Shown one piece after another: positions 1 through 6,916 of a stretch of 11,872 nt of DNA. The stretch's first letter is position 1, and every line of letters starts with the position of its first letter. The notes under the pieces are model-generated. The model was not told where the DNA came from, did not search any database, and saw only the letters and a list, made by a program, of their open reading frames with translations. The position numbers and the translations under genes are program-made. Source of the stretch: Chitinophaga pinensis (GTDB taxonomy: Bacteria; Bacteroidota; Bacteroidia; Chitinophagales; Chitinophagaceae); NCBI GenBank assembly GCA_943324055.2, contig CALPKD020000016.1, positions 1 through 11,872 of the forward strand, read 5' to 3'.

Positions 1-1
1 A

Positions 2-568
2 GCTACAACTTTATCTAAAAGAGAAATCTTAGGAAAAACAAAAGTATCTACTCAATTAGCAGGTAGAGAAGCTACATACATGAGTCCAATTAACAAGGCT
101 TCATTAGTTGACGGTAATCCAAAAGTAAAAGGTTACTTCTCTGTTTCTTATAAATTAGACAAGTTCAATGTGTTCCTTAGAAACACTTACTTCGGTGAAG
201 TAACTCATATCGAAGGTGGTGGTACAACTAACTGGTTCTACAAGCAAGTGTTAAGCCCTAAAGTGGTTACTGACTTAAGTGTTGGATACAAAGTATCTGA
301 TAAAGTTAGATTCTCTGCAGGTGCAAACAACTTGTTCGATATCTATTCTGATTTGTTGATCGCGTCTAAAGGATCTTACTTGAAATTGGATGTTGATCCA
401 GCAAGCGGTACTTATGACAAGTTCATTGAAACACAAACTGCTTATCAAAGAGGTATTGCAAATAATAACGGTATTACTTCTAATAACCAATTTAACTACT
501 CTCGCAGAGTTACGCAATTGGGTATGAACGGAAGATATGTATTCGCTAAAATTGAAATCACCTTTTAA
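2..568 (+). CDS. TonB-dependent outer-membrane receptor, C-terminal part (5' end outside window)
   Basis: The frame is open from base 2, so the ATG at 80 is internal and this is the last ~188 residues of a larger gene. The product is the end of a 22-strand outer-membrane beta-barrel that would import a ligand (siderophore, cofactor or sugar) using TonB energy. Visible signs are alternating polar/aromatic strands, a GANNLFDIYSD segment typical of the penultimate strands of the CirA/FepA-like receptor class, and a C-terminal strand ending in ITF with the terminal Phe expected by the BAM machinery. No SusD-like gene follows; the gene ends at a strong hairpin terminator, so it is not the first half of a SusC/SusD pair in the usual order. 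Phe codons are mostly TTC (about 9 of 11) and Asn mostly AAC, unlike the downstream genes, suggesting high expression. The ligand cannot be told from this fragment. Confidence 0.88.
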   Translation, partial: ATTLSKREILGKTKVSTQLAGREATYMSPINKASLVDGNPKVKGYFSVSYKLDKFNVFLRNTYFGEVTHIEGGGTTNWFYKQVLSPKVVTDLSVGYKVSDKVRFSAGANNLFDIYSDLLIASKGSYLKLDVDPASGTYDKFIETQTAYQRGIANNNGITSNNQFNYSRRVTQLGMNGRYVFAKIEITF

Positions 569-585
569 TTAGTAAGAATTTATAC

Positions 586-621
586 AAAAAAAGGAGGCAA
601 TGAAAATTGCCTCCTTTTTTT
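586..621. terminator. Bidirectional intrinsic terminator between convergent genes
   Basis: A perfect 8-bp stem GGAGGCAA / TTGCCTCC (593-600 and 607-614) has a 6-nt loop, TGAAAA. Seven A residues precede it (586-592) and seven T residues follow it (615-621). Because the flanks are symmetric, the hairpin has a U-tract when read from either strand. It lies 17 nt after the receptor stop codon and 15 nt after the esterase stop codon, so it should end both transcripts. Confidence 0.9.
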
Positions 622-636
622 ATGCGCTTGCCTCAG

Positions 637-1455
637 TTATATGTGCAGGTCAAAATATTTTTTAAAATAGAGTAGTTGATAGTCAACGCTATTATTCCAG
701 TATGCACCATTGTGTGCACCTGGCCTTTCAATATAATCGTGATCTATTTTTAGCTCAATAAGTTTTTTATGTAAGTCTCTATTTACTTGAAGGAAGAAAT
801 CGTCTACTCCGCAATCCACTATAATATCCAGCTGCTTATTGCGCAGCCCTTGTATTAAATTCACCACCACATTACTATCCCATAATTGCTTATTGGTAGC
901 ATAAGCTCCTAATGATTTTTTAATATCCCAATTATCGGGGAAAGGTCTGAAGTCTACACCGCCAGACATACTTCCCGCTGCGCCAAACAGGTCGGTATGT
1001 CGTATAGACAAGAATAACCCTCCATGGCCTCCCATGCTTAACCCTGTAATTGCTCTTGCGGTACTTTTATTAACTGTAGGGTAGTGTTCGTCTACATAAG
1101 GTAGTAGTTCCTTAGTGATATAGGACTCGTATTGGATACTGGTATCAATTGGGCTATCAAAATACCAACTCCCCTTTCCTCCATCCGGAGAAACGATTAT
1201 GATGCCTAATTCATCTGATTTCTGCGCTAGTTGAGGGGCAATTCTAATCCAATTTGCATAGCTCCCACCATATCCATGTAGTAAGTACACTACAGGAAAA
1301 TGTTGGCCTTTCGTTTTGCTGACTGTTGGGGTAATCACAACAGTTTTTGATGCTTTGTGCAAATAGCTGCTCTGTATGCTTATGGTATCTACCTGTGCCG
1401 CATTTAGGCTCGCAGACAACAATAGCGCGATAACAATTGTAAATTGTTGTTTCAT
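637..1455 (-). CDS. Secreted alpha/beta-hydrolase, esterase D / tributyrin-esterase-like family
   Basis: This 272-residue protein has an N-terminal signal peptide (residues 1-20, hydrophobic core IVIALLLSA, likely cleavage near the Ala-Ala at 19-20), so it is exported. The rest matches the putative-esterase family (Pfam PF00756). An oxyanion-hole motif HGYGG lies at 60-64, SPDGG at 89-93, the nucleophile elbow GLSMGG has Ser140, an acidic segment DCGVDDFF at 214-221 holds the acid (Asp214 or Asp218), and His248 in RPGAHNGAYW completes the triad. The family hydrolyses short-chain acyl esters, including acetyl or feruloyl groups on polysaccharides, S-formylglutathione and tributyrin; the substrate here cannot be assigned. 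It is a single gene transcribed toward the receptor gene. Length and triad are intact. The ATG start is chosen because the signal peptide begins right at it. Confidence 0.87.
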   Translation of the reverse strand: MKQQFTIVIALLLSASLNAAQVDTISIQSSYLHKASKTVVITPTVSKTKGQHFPVVYLLHGYGGSYANWIRIAPQLAQKSDELGIIIVSPDGGKGSWYFDSPIDTSIQYESYITKELLPYVDEHYPTVNKSTARAITGLSMGGHGGLFLSIRHTDLFGAAGSMSGGVDFRPFPDNWDIKKSLGAYATNKQLWDSNVVVNLIQGLRNKQLDIIVDCGVDDFFLQVNRDLHKKLIELKIDHDYIERPGAHNGAYWNNSVDYQLLYFKKYFDLHI

Positions 1456-1498
1456 AATGTTAATTCAATTGAAAGTGAATAGCGAATTAGCTGATGAT

Positions 1499-1506
1499 CA
1501 AATGTA
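1499..1506 (-). promoter_or_regulatory. Candidate Bacteroidota -7 promoter element for the esterase gene
   Basis: Read on the - strand this is TACATTTG, an exact match to the Bacteroidota -7 consensus TAnnTTTG, placed 43 nt upstream of the esterase ATG, which would give a leader of roughly 35-40 nt. I see no good TTTG -33 box at the usual distance, so the call rests on the -7 match and position. It sits in the 1456-1613 divergent region, which must also hold the promoter of the NhaD cluster. No comparably good + strand match was found; TATCTTTA at 1585-1592 is the nearest. Confidence 0.4.
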
Positions 1507-1613
1507 TTGACATTTATAATTTAATTGAACATTTATGCTTGACTTTTTTTAAAGGGGCTTATTTAATAGGTGAAAAACTTAGGCTATCTTTATTCGAACC
1601 AATTAGTAAACTT

Positions 1614-2900
1614 ATGGGTTTGTCAGTCATAGCAGTATTTATAGTAGGATATCTTGCAATCATTTTTGAGCATGCTATCAAAATAAATAAGGCGGCTACT
1701 GCTTTGATAACAGGCGTGATCTGTTGGACGTTGGTGGTGATGCAATCGGCTGACACGTCGTTAGTATTAACGGGGTTAGCACACCATTTATCGGCAACGA
1801 GTGAAATTATTTTTTTCTTACTGGGTGCAATGACGATTGTTGAATTGATAGATGCACATGATGGGTTCCAATTTATCGCTGAAAAAATAAAAACGAACAA
1901 TAAGACGCAATTAATTTGGGTTATCTCTATTACCGCTTTTTTCTTGTCGGCTATTTTAGACAATCTTACTACTGCAATTGTGATGCTGTCTATTTTGAAT
2001 AAATTAATTGTGGATAAAAAAACCAAATGGCTATTATTGGGCATGGTAATAATCGCATCTAACGCAGGAGGGGCTTGGAGTCCAATAGGTGACGTCACTA
2101 CAACGATGTTATGGATTGGAGGGCAAATCACGCCATTGAATATTGTTAAAGAAACATTTTTTGCGAGTTGGGTATGCATGCTAGTACCTACCATTATTAT
2201 TAATTATCAAATAAAGGGGAAGATTCAGATCAAGGAAGTCGCTGAACAAGATTTGAATTTTAATGCAAATAGTTTTGAACGGAACTTGGTATTTTTTATT
2301 GGGATTGCATGTCTTTTATTTGTGCCAGTTTTTAAAACAATCACTCACTTGCCTCCTTATATGGGTATGTTGTTTAGTTTAGGGGTAATGTGGGTTTCGG
2401 TTGAATTGATACATGCAAAAAAAAGCGCCATTGAAAAAGGACAATTATCTGTGAATCATGCACTTCGAAAAATTGACACACCTAGTATTTTATTTTTCTT
2501 TGGTATTCTAATGAGTATTGCGAGTTTGTCTTTTGTTGGATTTTTGCCTCAGTTGGCTACTTACTTGGATAAGTTTGCTGGAAATAATAACAATATTGTT
2601 GCGTTAGGCATTGGGTTGATTTCATCTGTCTTTGACAATGTGCCCTTAGTGGCTGCATTACAAGGCATGTATAGCCTTCAAGTATATCCTACGGATCATT
2701 ATTTTTGGGAGCTGCTTGCTTATAGTGCTGGCACTGGTGGGTCTTGTTTAATCATTGGCTCTGCTGCAGGTGTCGTTGTGATGGGGATGGAGCAGATAGA
2801 TTTTTTCTGGTACTTGAAAAAAGTGAGTTGGATTGCACTAGTTGGATTTTTAAGCGGTGCCGCTGTATTTATAATTGAGAATGAATTCCTATTAAACTAA
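1614..2900 (+). CDS. nhaD: NhaD-family Na+/H+ antiporter
   Basis: A 428-residue polytopic inner-membrane protein of the ion-transporter superfamily that exchanges Na+ (or Li+) for H+, supporting sodium and pH homeostasis. Using the ATG at 1614, the N-terminus reads MGLSVIAVFIVGYLAI then KINKAATALITGVICW, the usual NhaD opening. Diagnostic motifs are LDNLTTAI (115-122), SNAGGAWSPIGDVTT (149-163), SSVFDNVPLVAA (337-348) and AGTGGSCLIIGSAAG (372-386). The two DN motifs come from the two structural repeats that form the ion site. About 11-13 hydrophobic segments are seen. The same frame is open to an ATG at 1494, adding 40 residues with no NhaD resemblance. That start would leave only 38 nt to the divergent esterase gene and put the esterase promoter candidate inside the coding region, so 1614 is preferred. 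It is first in a cluster with a pentapeptide-repeat gene and an arginase gene. Confidence 0.9.
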   Translation: MGLSVIAVFIVGYLAIIFEHAIKINKAATALITGVICWTLVVMQSADTSLVLTGLAHHLSATSEIIFFLLGAMTIVELIDAHDGFQFIAEKIKTNNKTQLIWVISITAFFLSAILDNLTTAIVMLSILNKLIVDKKTKWLLLGMVIIASNAGGAWSPIGDVTTTMLWIGGQITPLNIVKETFFASWVCMLVPTIIINYQIKGKIQIKEVAEQDLNFNANSFERNLVFFIGIACLLFVPVFKTITHLPPYMGMLFSLGVMWVSVELIHAKKSAIEKGQLSVNHALRKIDTPSILFFFGILMSIASLSFVGFLPQLATYLDKFAGNNNNIVALGIGLISSVFDNVPLVAALQGMYSLQVYPTDHYFWELLAYSAGTGGSCLIIGSAAGVVVMGMEQIDFFWYLKKVSWIALVGFLSGAAVFIIENEFLLN

Positions 2901-2918
2901 AGTATTGAATCTAAAAAA

Positions 2919-3491
2919 ATGGAAAGAAGCTATATAGAAGAGCAATCGTTTGAGAAAATTGATTATACATTATTGCCGTTCCCCAACGGAGAATATGAAC
3001 ATTGCATTTTTACAAACTGTAATTTTTCAAATGCACAACTTTCTCATAATGATTTTATCGATTGCGAATTTGTTGGGTGTAATTTTAGCAATACCAAACT
3101 ATTGAAAGTGGTGTTGAGTGATGTTAAGTTTATAAATTGCAAGTTAATAGGGATTCAATTTGACACTTGTAATGATTTTGGCCTTTCTTTTAGTTTTGCA
3201 AATTGTATATTAAATCATTCTACATTCTATAAAACGAAAATCAAAAGAACTAATTTTACTGATTGTCAGATGCACGAAGTTGATTTCACAGATTGTGATC
3301 TAAGTGCTTCAAAATTTGATAATTGTGATTTGTTCAATGCAGCTTTTAGCAACACTAATTTGGAAAAAGTAGATTTTAAAACTGCCTATAATTTTTCTAT
3401 TGATCCAGTAATGAATAGGATTAAAAAAGCAAAATTTTCAGTAAGTGGTTTAATTGGATTAGTAGGGAAATACGACCTTGAAATTGACTAA
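2919..3491 (+). CDS. Pentapeptide-repeat protein with cysteine-rich beta-helix
   Basis: The 190-residue product has no signal peptide or membrane segment. From about Cys29 to Phe153 the sequence falls into five-residue units of the A(D/N)(L/F)XX type. There are roughly 11 units (29-83), a 12-residue break (84-95, CNDFGLSFSFAN, equal to two units plus two extra residues) and about 12 units (96-153). Such proteins fold as a right-handed quadrilateral beta-helix. Ten cysteines (29, 34, 49, 54, 74, 84, 96, 116, 126, 136) all sit at the first position of a unit. The C-terminal tail (FSIDPVMNRIKKAKF, then LIGLVGKYDLEI) is a capping segment seen widely in this family in Bacteroidota. Some relatives (Qnr, MfpA) mimic DNA and protect gyrase, but most have no known function, and nothing here supports resistance. 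It starts 18 nt after nhaD and ends 18 nt before the arginase gene, so co-transcription is likely. Confidence 0.9.
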   Translation: MERSYIEEQSFEKIDYTLLPFPNGEYEHCIFTNCNFSNAQLSHNDFIDCEFVGCNFSNTKLLKVVLSDVKFINCKLIGIQFDTCNDFGLSFSFANCILNHSTFYKTKIKRTNFTDCQMHEVDFTDCDLSASKFDNCDLFNAAFSNTNLEKVDFKTAYNFSIDPVMNRIKKAKFSVSGLIGLVGKYDLEID

Positions 3492-3509
3492 CTTTGGCTA
3501 ACTACCTTT

Positions 3510-4454
3510 ATGAAAATAAAAATAATAAAAAATAGATCTGATATTGGAGCTGGGACTAGGGGCTCTGACCTTGGTATTGATGCAATCGAAATTGCGGCGA
3601 TCAACCAAGGCAATGAATTTTTTCATACACATCTTTTTCAAGATGTTGAAACGCACAATGAAACTATTTACAATAAGAACACCAATACGTTTGCAAAACG
3701 AATCGAACATGTGGTTGAGCAGTGTGAGAGAGTTGCAGAAGTTGTTAAAGACAATTTAGAACAAGGTTATTTCCCAATCGTCCTTTCGGGTGATCACTCT
3801 TCCGCATTAGGTACCATTAGCGGAATCAAAGCTGCAAAGCCCAACAGTAGGATTGGTGTGATATGGATTGATGCGCATGCCGACTTGCACTCCCCTTTCA
3901 CTTCCCCATCCGGAAATATTCACGGAATGCCTTTAGCTGCTGCACTAGGTGTTGATAATGCCGAATGTCAAACCAATGAGCCCGGTGACATTACTGCCCA
4001 ATTTTGGAACCGCATGAAAAATATTGGATTAAAAGGTGAAAAAATAGCAGCTTCAGATTTAATATTTTTTGGACTTCGTGATTATGAATCCGCCGAGCAG
4101 TATTTAATTACGGAAAATAAGATAAAGCACTATGAGGTAGCTGAAGTAAGGTATAGAGGCATTAAAATTTGTGTCGATGAGGCATTAAATCAATTGACGA
4201 ATTGTGATTCTATCTATATCTCATTTGATGTCGATTCAATGGATAGTGATAGTGTATCAAATGGGACGGGAACGCCGGTGCCCATCGGTTTTTTTGCCAA
4301 TGAAATAAAAGAAATCATTGATCAATTCTTGCAATCCAATAAAGTTTGCTGTATTGAATTTACTGAAATCAACCCTCTGTTGGATAACAAAGGCAACAAG
4401 ATGGCCGAAACAGCATTTGAAGTATTAGATCATATCGCAAAAAAAATAGGGTAA
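3510..4454 (+). CDS. Arginase-family ureohydrolase (probable arginase)
   Basis: A 314-residue cytosolic manganese enzyme of the ureohydrolase family; arginase converts L-arginine to L-ornithine and urea. The binuclear metal ligands are visible: His96 in SGDHSS, Asp121/His123/Asp125 in WIDAHADLHSP, and Asp240/Asp242 in ISFDVDSMDS. Substrate-site features of true arginases are also present: SGNIHGMP at 134-141 (Ser134, Asn136 and His138, equivalent to Ser137, Asn139 and His141 of rat arginase I), GTGTPVPIG at 252-260, and Glu286 in FTEINP, equivalent to rat Glu277. These favour arginase over agmatinase or formimidoylglutamase. After the last metal motif the usual G-L-D-P is replaced by S-M-D-S, a departure that leaves both Asp ligands intact. 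An insertion-like stretch (150-180) lies before the FGLRD segment. It is the last gene of the nhaD cluster, and its stop codon lies inside a hairpin stem. Specificity is inferred from motifs only. Confidence 0.85.
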   Translation: MKIKIIKNRSDIGAGTRGSDLGIDAIEIAAINQGNEFFHTHLFQDVETHNETIYNKNTNTFAKRIEHVVEQCERVAEVVKDNLEQGYFPIVLSGDHSSALGTISGIKAAKPNSRIGVIWIDAHADLHSPFTSPSGNIHGMPLAAALGVDNAECQTNEPGDITAQFWNRMKNIGLKGEKIAASDLIFFGLRDYESAEQYLITENKIKHYEVAEVRYRGIKICVDEALNQLTNCDSIYISFDVDSMDSDSVSNGTGTPVPIGFFANEIKEIIDQFLQSNKVCCIEFTEINPLLDNKGNKMAETAFEVLDHIAKKIG

Positions 4455-4488
4455 AACGATAAGCGGGTGCTTTCCATTTTACCCTATT
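4439..4488 (-). terminator. Intrinsic terminator for the propeller-phosphoesterase gene, overlapping the arginase stop
   Basis: A perfect 12-bp inverted repeat (AATAGGGTAAAA at 4445-4456, TTTTACCCTATT at 4477-4488) encloses 20 nt that hold a further small stem, AAGC/GCTT (4461-4464 and 4469-4472). Read on the - strand the hairpin starts 17 nt after the stop codon at 4505-4507 and runs directly into a run of eight U (complement of 4439-4446), a textbook arrangement. In the + direction the nearest T-run (4500-4506) is 11 nt past the stem, so termination of the arginase transcript here would be weaker. The arginase stop codon (4452-4454) lies in the stem. Confidence 0.8.
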
Positions 4489-4504
4489 GATATTATTCCT
4501 TTTT

Positions 4505-6916
4505 TTAGTCTGTCTCTATTAGTTTTAAAAATGCACTCCTTCTTGGGGCAGGCACTGGTGTATTTACTCCTTTAATCGCCTTCCATAATAATTGATTGAA
4601 TAGCAAATCTGGCACATTATCTTCCTTGCTAAAATCTAATGATGCACTTAGTCGTGCTAATTTATCTTGCTTCGTATTTTTTTCTTTTAAGTTAACTGTG
4701 GGTAGTATTGATTTAAATGGAGTACTATCTGCCTTACTTGTAAAGCAACGCCACATAGGTTCTGCGGCTGCGTCATATTGACTCATAGGTGGAATACCTA
4801 ATATTAATTCGAGGGTACGAAGCATTCCTGAAGTCGTGTACATCGTATGATCCACCATTTTTCTTTTTACCAATCCGCCTGCAATAAAAGCAGGGGAACG
4901 ATGTGCGTCCACGTGGTCTGCTCCATTTTGTGCATCGTCTTCTAATATAAATACGACTGATTCATTCCAAATAGGGCTCTTGCTTAAATATTCAACAAAT
5001 AACCCAACTGCGTAGTCGTTGTCTGCAACATGCGCATAAGGGGTAGGTCTACCAATTTTAGTGCCTTCGGTATGGTCATTGATCATCCGTAATGTATTTA
5101 AGGCCGGTACTTTGTTAATAGCTAACAAAGAATCAAAATCTCTCTTCCATTGTTGAAACCTTGTAGTATCTGCTACTTTCTGATCCCAACTTGTATAGTA
5201 ATTGCAAAACTTTCCTTCTAAAGTTGGATAATTGGCTTTGTAATTGTCTGCAAATTCGCCATATGTTCTAAAACTTACTTTCGCTTTTAAGGCATGGTCC
5301 CATAAAAAACCACCTTTAGGGTAAGCAATTTTCTTTTGCCCTTCAAAATCATAGGTCCCGCCTCTTCCGCCATAACTAGTTGGCCAATTTTTTTCGGTAT
5401 AGTCATTCGCATAGGCGGCCATGGTCCAGTTATGTCCATCTGCGCTAACTTCGGCATCAACGTAAAAATTATCCAATAAAACAAATTCCGAAGCTATTGC
5501 ATGTTGGTTTGGGGTGATATCTTTCCCGAATAGGACTAAACTCGTATCGCCATTGCCTTGTGTCATATCTCCCAATACCTGGTCATAGGTCCTGTTTTCT
5601 TTAACGATATAAAAAACGTGTTTAATAGGGGATTTATCGCCAATTCTGTGAGGTACAGGATTCCCTGCTTCTCCATTGGCAACCAATTCTTTTTCCTTCG
5701 TGTAGGGAGTGTTAGCATATACCATTTTTGTGTACGCTGCTAGTTTGTTTGTGCTTGGCTCAGCAAAAACAGAGAGGGTACCTTTAAATAAACTTCCAAT
5801 ATATTCAACTTGTTTCACTTTTGCATTTTCATCACCTGCTTGAAAGTTTACGGTTTCCTTTTTGCGAACTGGGCTTGGTCCATTTGGATTTGCAAGAGAG
5901 GTTAATCCTTTCCCGTTTGCAACAAACACTTTATTATTAATAATTTTTACACTTGTCGGGTACCATCCAACTGGGATAAAACCAATACTTTCACTAAATC
6001 CTTTTTTGGCAACATTAAAAACTGCTAAGCAGTTATTGTCTGCATTTGCTACGTATAGTTTAGTTTCAGCTTCATTCAATGCCAATCCGTTTGTGGTAGA
6101 CCCATTTGGCGCATTTGGGAATAAAGCCGCATTTAATACCTCTTCAACAGTAAGCGTATTTGTATTTACTACGGCCACCGAATTGTCGTTGGCGTTGGCT
6201 ACGTATAAGTATTGTCCGTTTTTGGTCAACAATAGTTCATTCGGGTTATCGCCAATTGCTATTGTTTTGGTTACTTTTTTTGTAACGGTATTCCAGACCA
6301 ACAATTGATCACTTCCCCAAAGCGAAATATATAATTGTTTTTTATCTGCGCTTAATAAACAAGTATAGGCTTCTGACCCTAGCGGGTATACTGCTATTTT
6401 TTTCGTCTTCAAATTTATTTCGTACAATGAATTATTTTCCTTGGTTACTACATACAGGATATGTTCGGTATTATTTACACAAATACCCGACGGTGAAATT
6501 TTAACAGGCCATTTATTTCCCAATTGTATAGAGTCGATTAAATTCAATTTTTTGGATTGTACATTATATATTAGAATTCTATTGTCATTGCCTCCGCTAG
6601 CATATAAGCTTTTATTATCGGCACTAAAAACTAAGCCATACCAACTTTTATCAATTGAGATAGCGTCTAAAAGTTTTTCTGTTTTTACGTCTACTAATTG
6701 TATGGTCTGTGAACTTTGTCCATTATTGGTTATAGCTAATAAATTTTTGTTGGGGCTCACTGCCATATTCAAAGGCAAGTCACCTAATGGCAATTGTTTT
6801 CCAATTGGAGTCAGTGTCCATCCATTGGGTAAAGTAACTTTATTGATTTGCGAAAAGCCATGCTGCACGTAACCAAGTATTAAAATCGCAAGTAGAAATA
6901 ATTTGATCGATTTCAT
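4505..6916 (-). CDS. Secreted YncE-like beta-propeller / phosphoesterase fusion protein
   Basis: This 803-residue protein has a signal peptide (1-22, hydrophobic core LFLLAILILG, ending GFS-Q), so it is periplasmic or exported. Residues ~40-345 form a beta-propeller of the YncE/lactonase type, with repeated blade motifs such as QYLYVANANDNSVAVVN (235-251) and KLYVANADNNCLAVFN (286-301). Residues ~428-730 are a phosphoesterase domain of the acid phosphatase/phospholipase C type (Pfam PF04185; alkaline-phosphatase-like fold). Its metal motif KENRTYDQ lies at 439-446, VSADGHNWT at 490-498 is a possible nucleophile region (Ser491 by inference), and ILEDDAQNGADHVDAHRSP at 657-675 is the second metal motif. 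The family would hydrolyse phosphomonoesters or phosphodiesters, perhaps docking the substrate on the propeller; the substrate is unknown. The architecture is found in many Bacteroidota. No type IX sorting domain is seen at the C-terminus. It is a single gene, convergent with the arginase gene and divergent from ppsA. Confidence 0.87.
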   Translation of the reverse strand: MKSIKLFLLAILILGYVQHGFSQINKVTLPNGWTLTPIGKQLPLGDLPLNMAVSPNKNLLAITNNGQSSQTIQLVDVKTEKLLDAISIDKSWYGLVFSADNKSLYASGGNDNRILIYNVQSKKLNLIDSIQLGNKWPVKISPSGICVNNTEHILYVVTKENNSLYEINLKTKKIAVYPLGSEAYTCLLSADKKQLYISLWGSDQLLVWNTVTKKVTKTIAIGDNPNELLLTKNGQYLYVANANDNSVAVVNTNTLTVEEVLNAALFPNAPNGSTTNGLALNEAETKLYVANADNNCLAVFNVAKKGFSESIGFIPVGWYPTSVKIINNKVFVANGKGLTSLANPNGPSPVRKKETVNFQAGDENAKVKQVEYIGSLFKGTLSVFAEPSTNKLAAYTKMVYANTPYTKEKELVANGEAGNPVPHRIGDKSPIKHVFYIVKENRTYDQVLGDMTQGNGDTSLVLFGKDITPNQHAIASEFVLLDNFYVDAEVSADGHNWTMAAYANDYTEKNWPTSYGGRGGTYDFEGQKKIAYPKGGFLWDHALKAKVSFRTYGEFADNYKANYPTLEGKFCNYYTSWDQKVADTTRFQQWKRDFDSLLAINKVPALNTLRMINDHTEGTKIGRPTPYAHVADNDYAVGLFVEYLSKSPIWNESVVFILEDDAQNGADHVDAHRSPAFIAGGLVKRKMVDHTMYTTSGMLRTLELILGIPPMSQYDAAAEPMWRCFTSKADSTPFKSILPTVNLKEKNTKQDKLARLSASLDFSKEDNVPDLLFNQLLWKAIKGVNTPVPAPRRSAFLKLIETD

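Noticed and set aside
1..568. SusC/SusD-type glycan utilisation locus at the left edge.
   Set aside because: The receptor is followed by a terminator rather than a SusD gene, and its C-terminal motifs fit the CirA/FepA-like class better.
1507..1544. TTGACA and TTGACT sequences with nearby TATAAT or TTTAAT, resembling sigma-70 boxes for nhaD.
   Set aside because: Spacing is poor, and Bacteroidota primary sigma factors use a different consensus; AT-rich DNA gives such matches by chance.
1559..2194. 211-residue - strand open frame opposite nhaD, and similar long antisense frames opposite the other large genes.
   Set aside because: No recognisable domains; they lie wholly within well-supported genes and are explained as shadows of their codon use.
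2919..3491. Possible Qnr-type quinolone-resistance determinant.
   Set aside because: Shorter than Qnr proteins, no resistance context, and the C-terminal tail is that of generic Bacteroidota pentapeptide proteins; the fold alone does not imply gyrase protection.
3489..3496. TAACTTTG, a perfect match to the TAnnTTTG -7 element just upstream of the arginase start, overlapping the pentapeptide gene stop.
   Set aside because: No TTTG or TTG box at 17-23 nt upstream, and the implied start would leave a leader of only about 6 nt; more likely chance within an operon gap.
5862..6308. 148-residue + strand open frame inside the propeller-phosphoesterase gene.
   Set aside because: Antisense shadow of the propeller repeats; the hydrophobic look comes from reverse-complemented Asn/Lys-rich blades.
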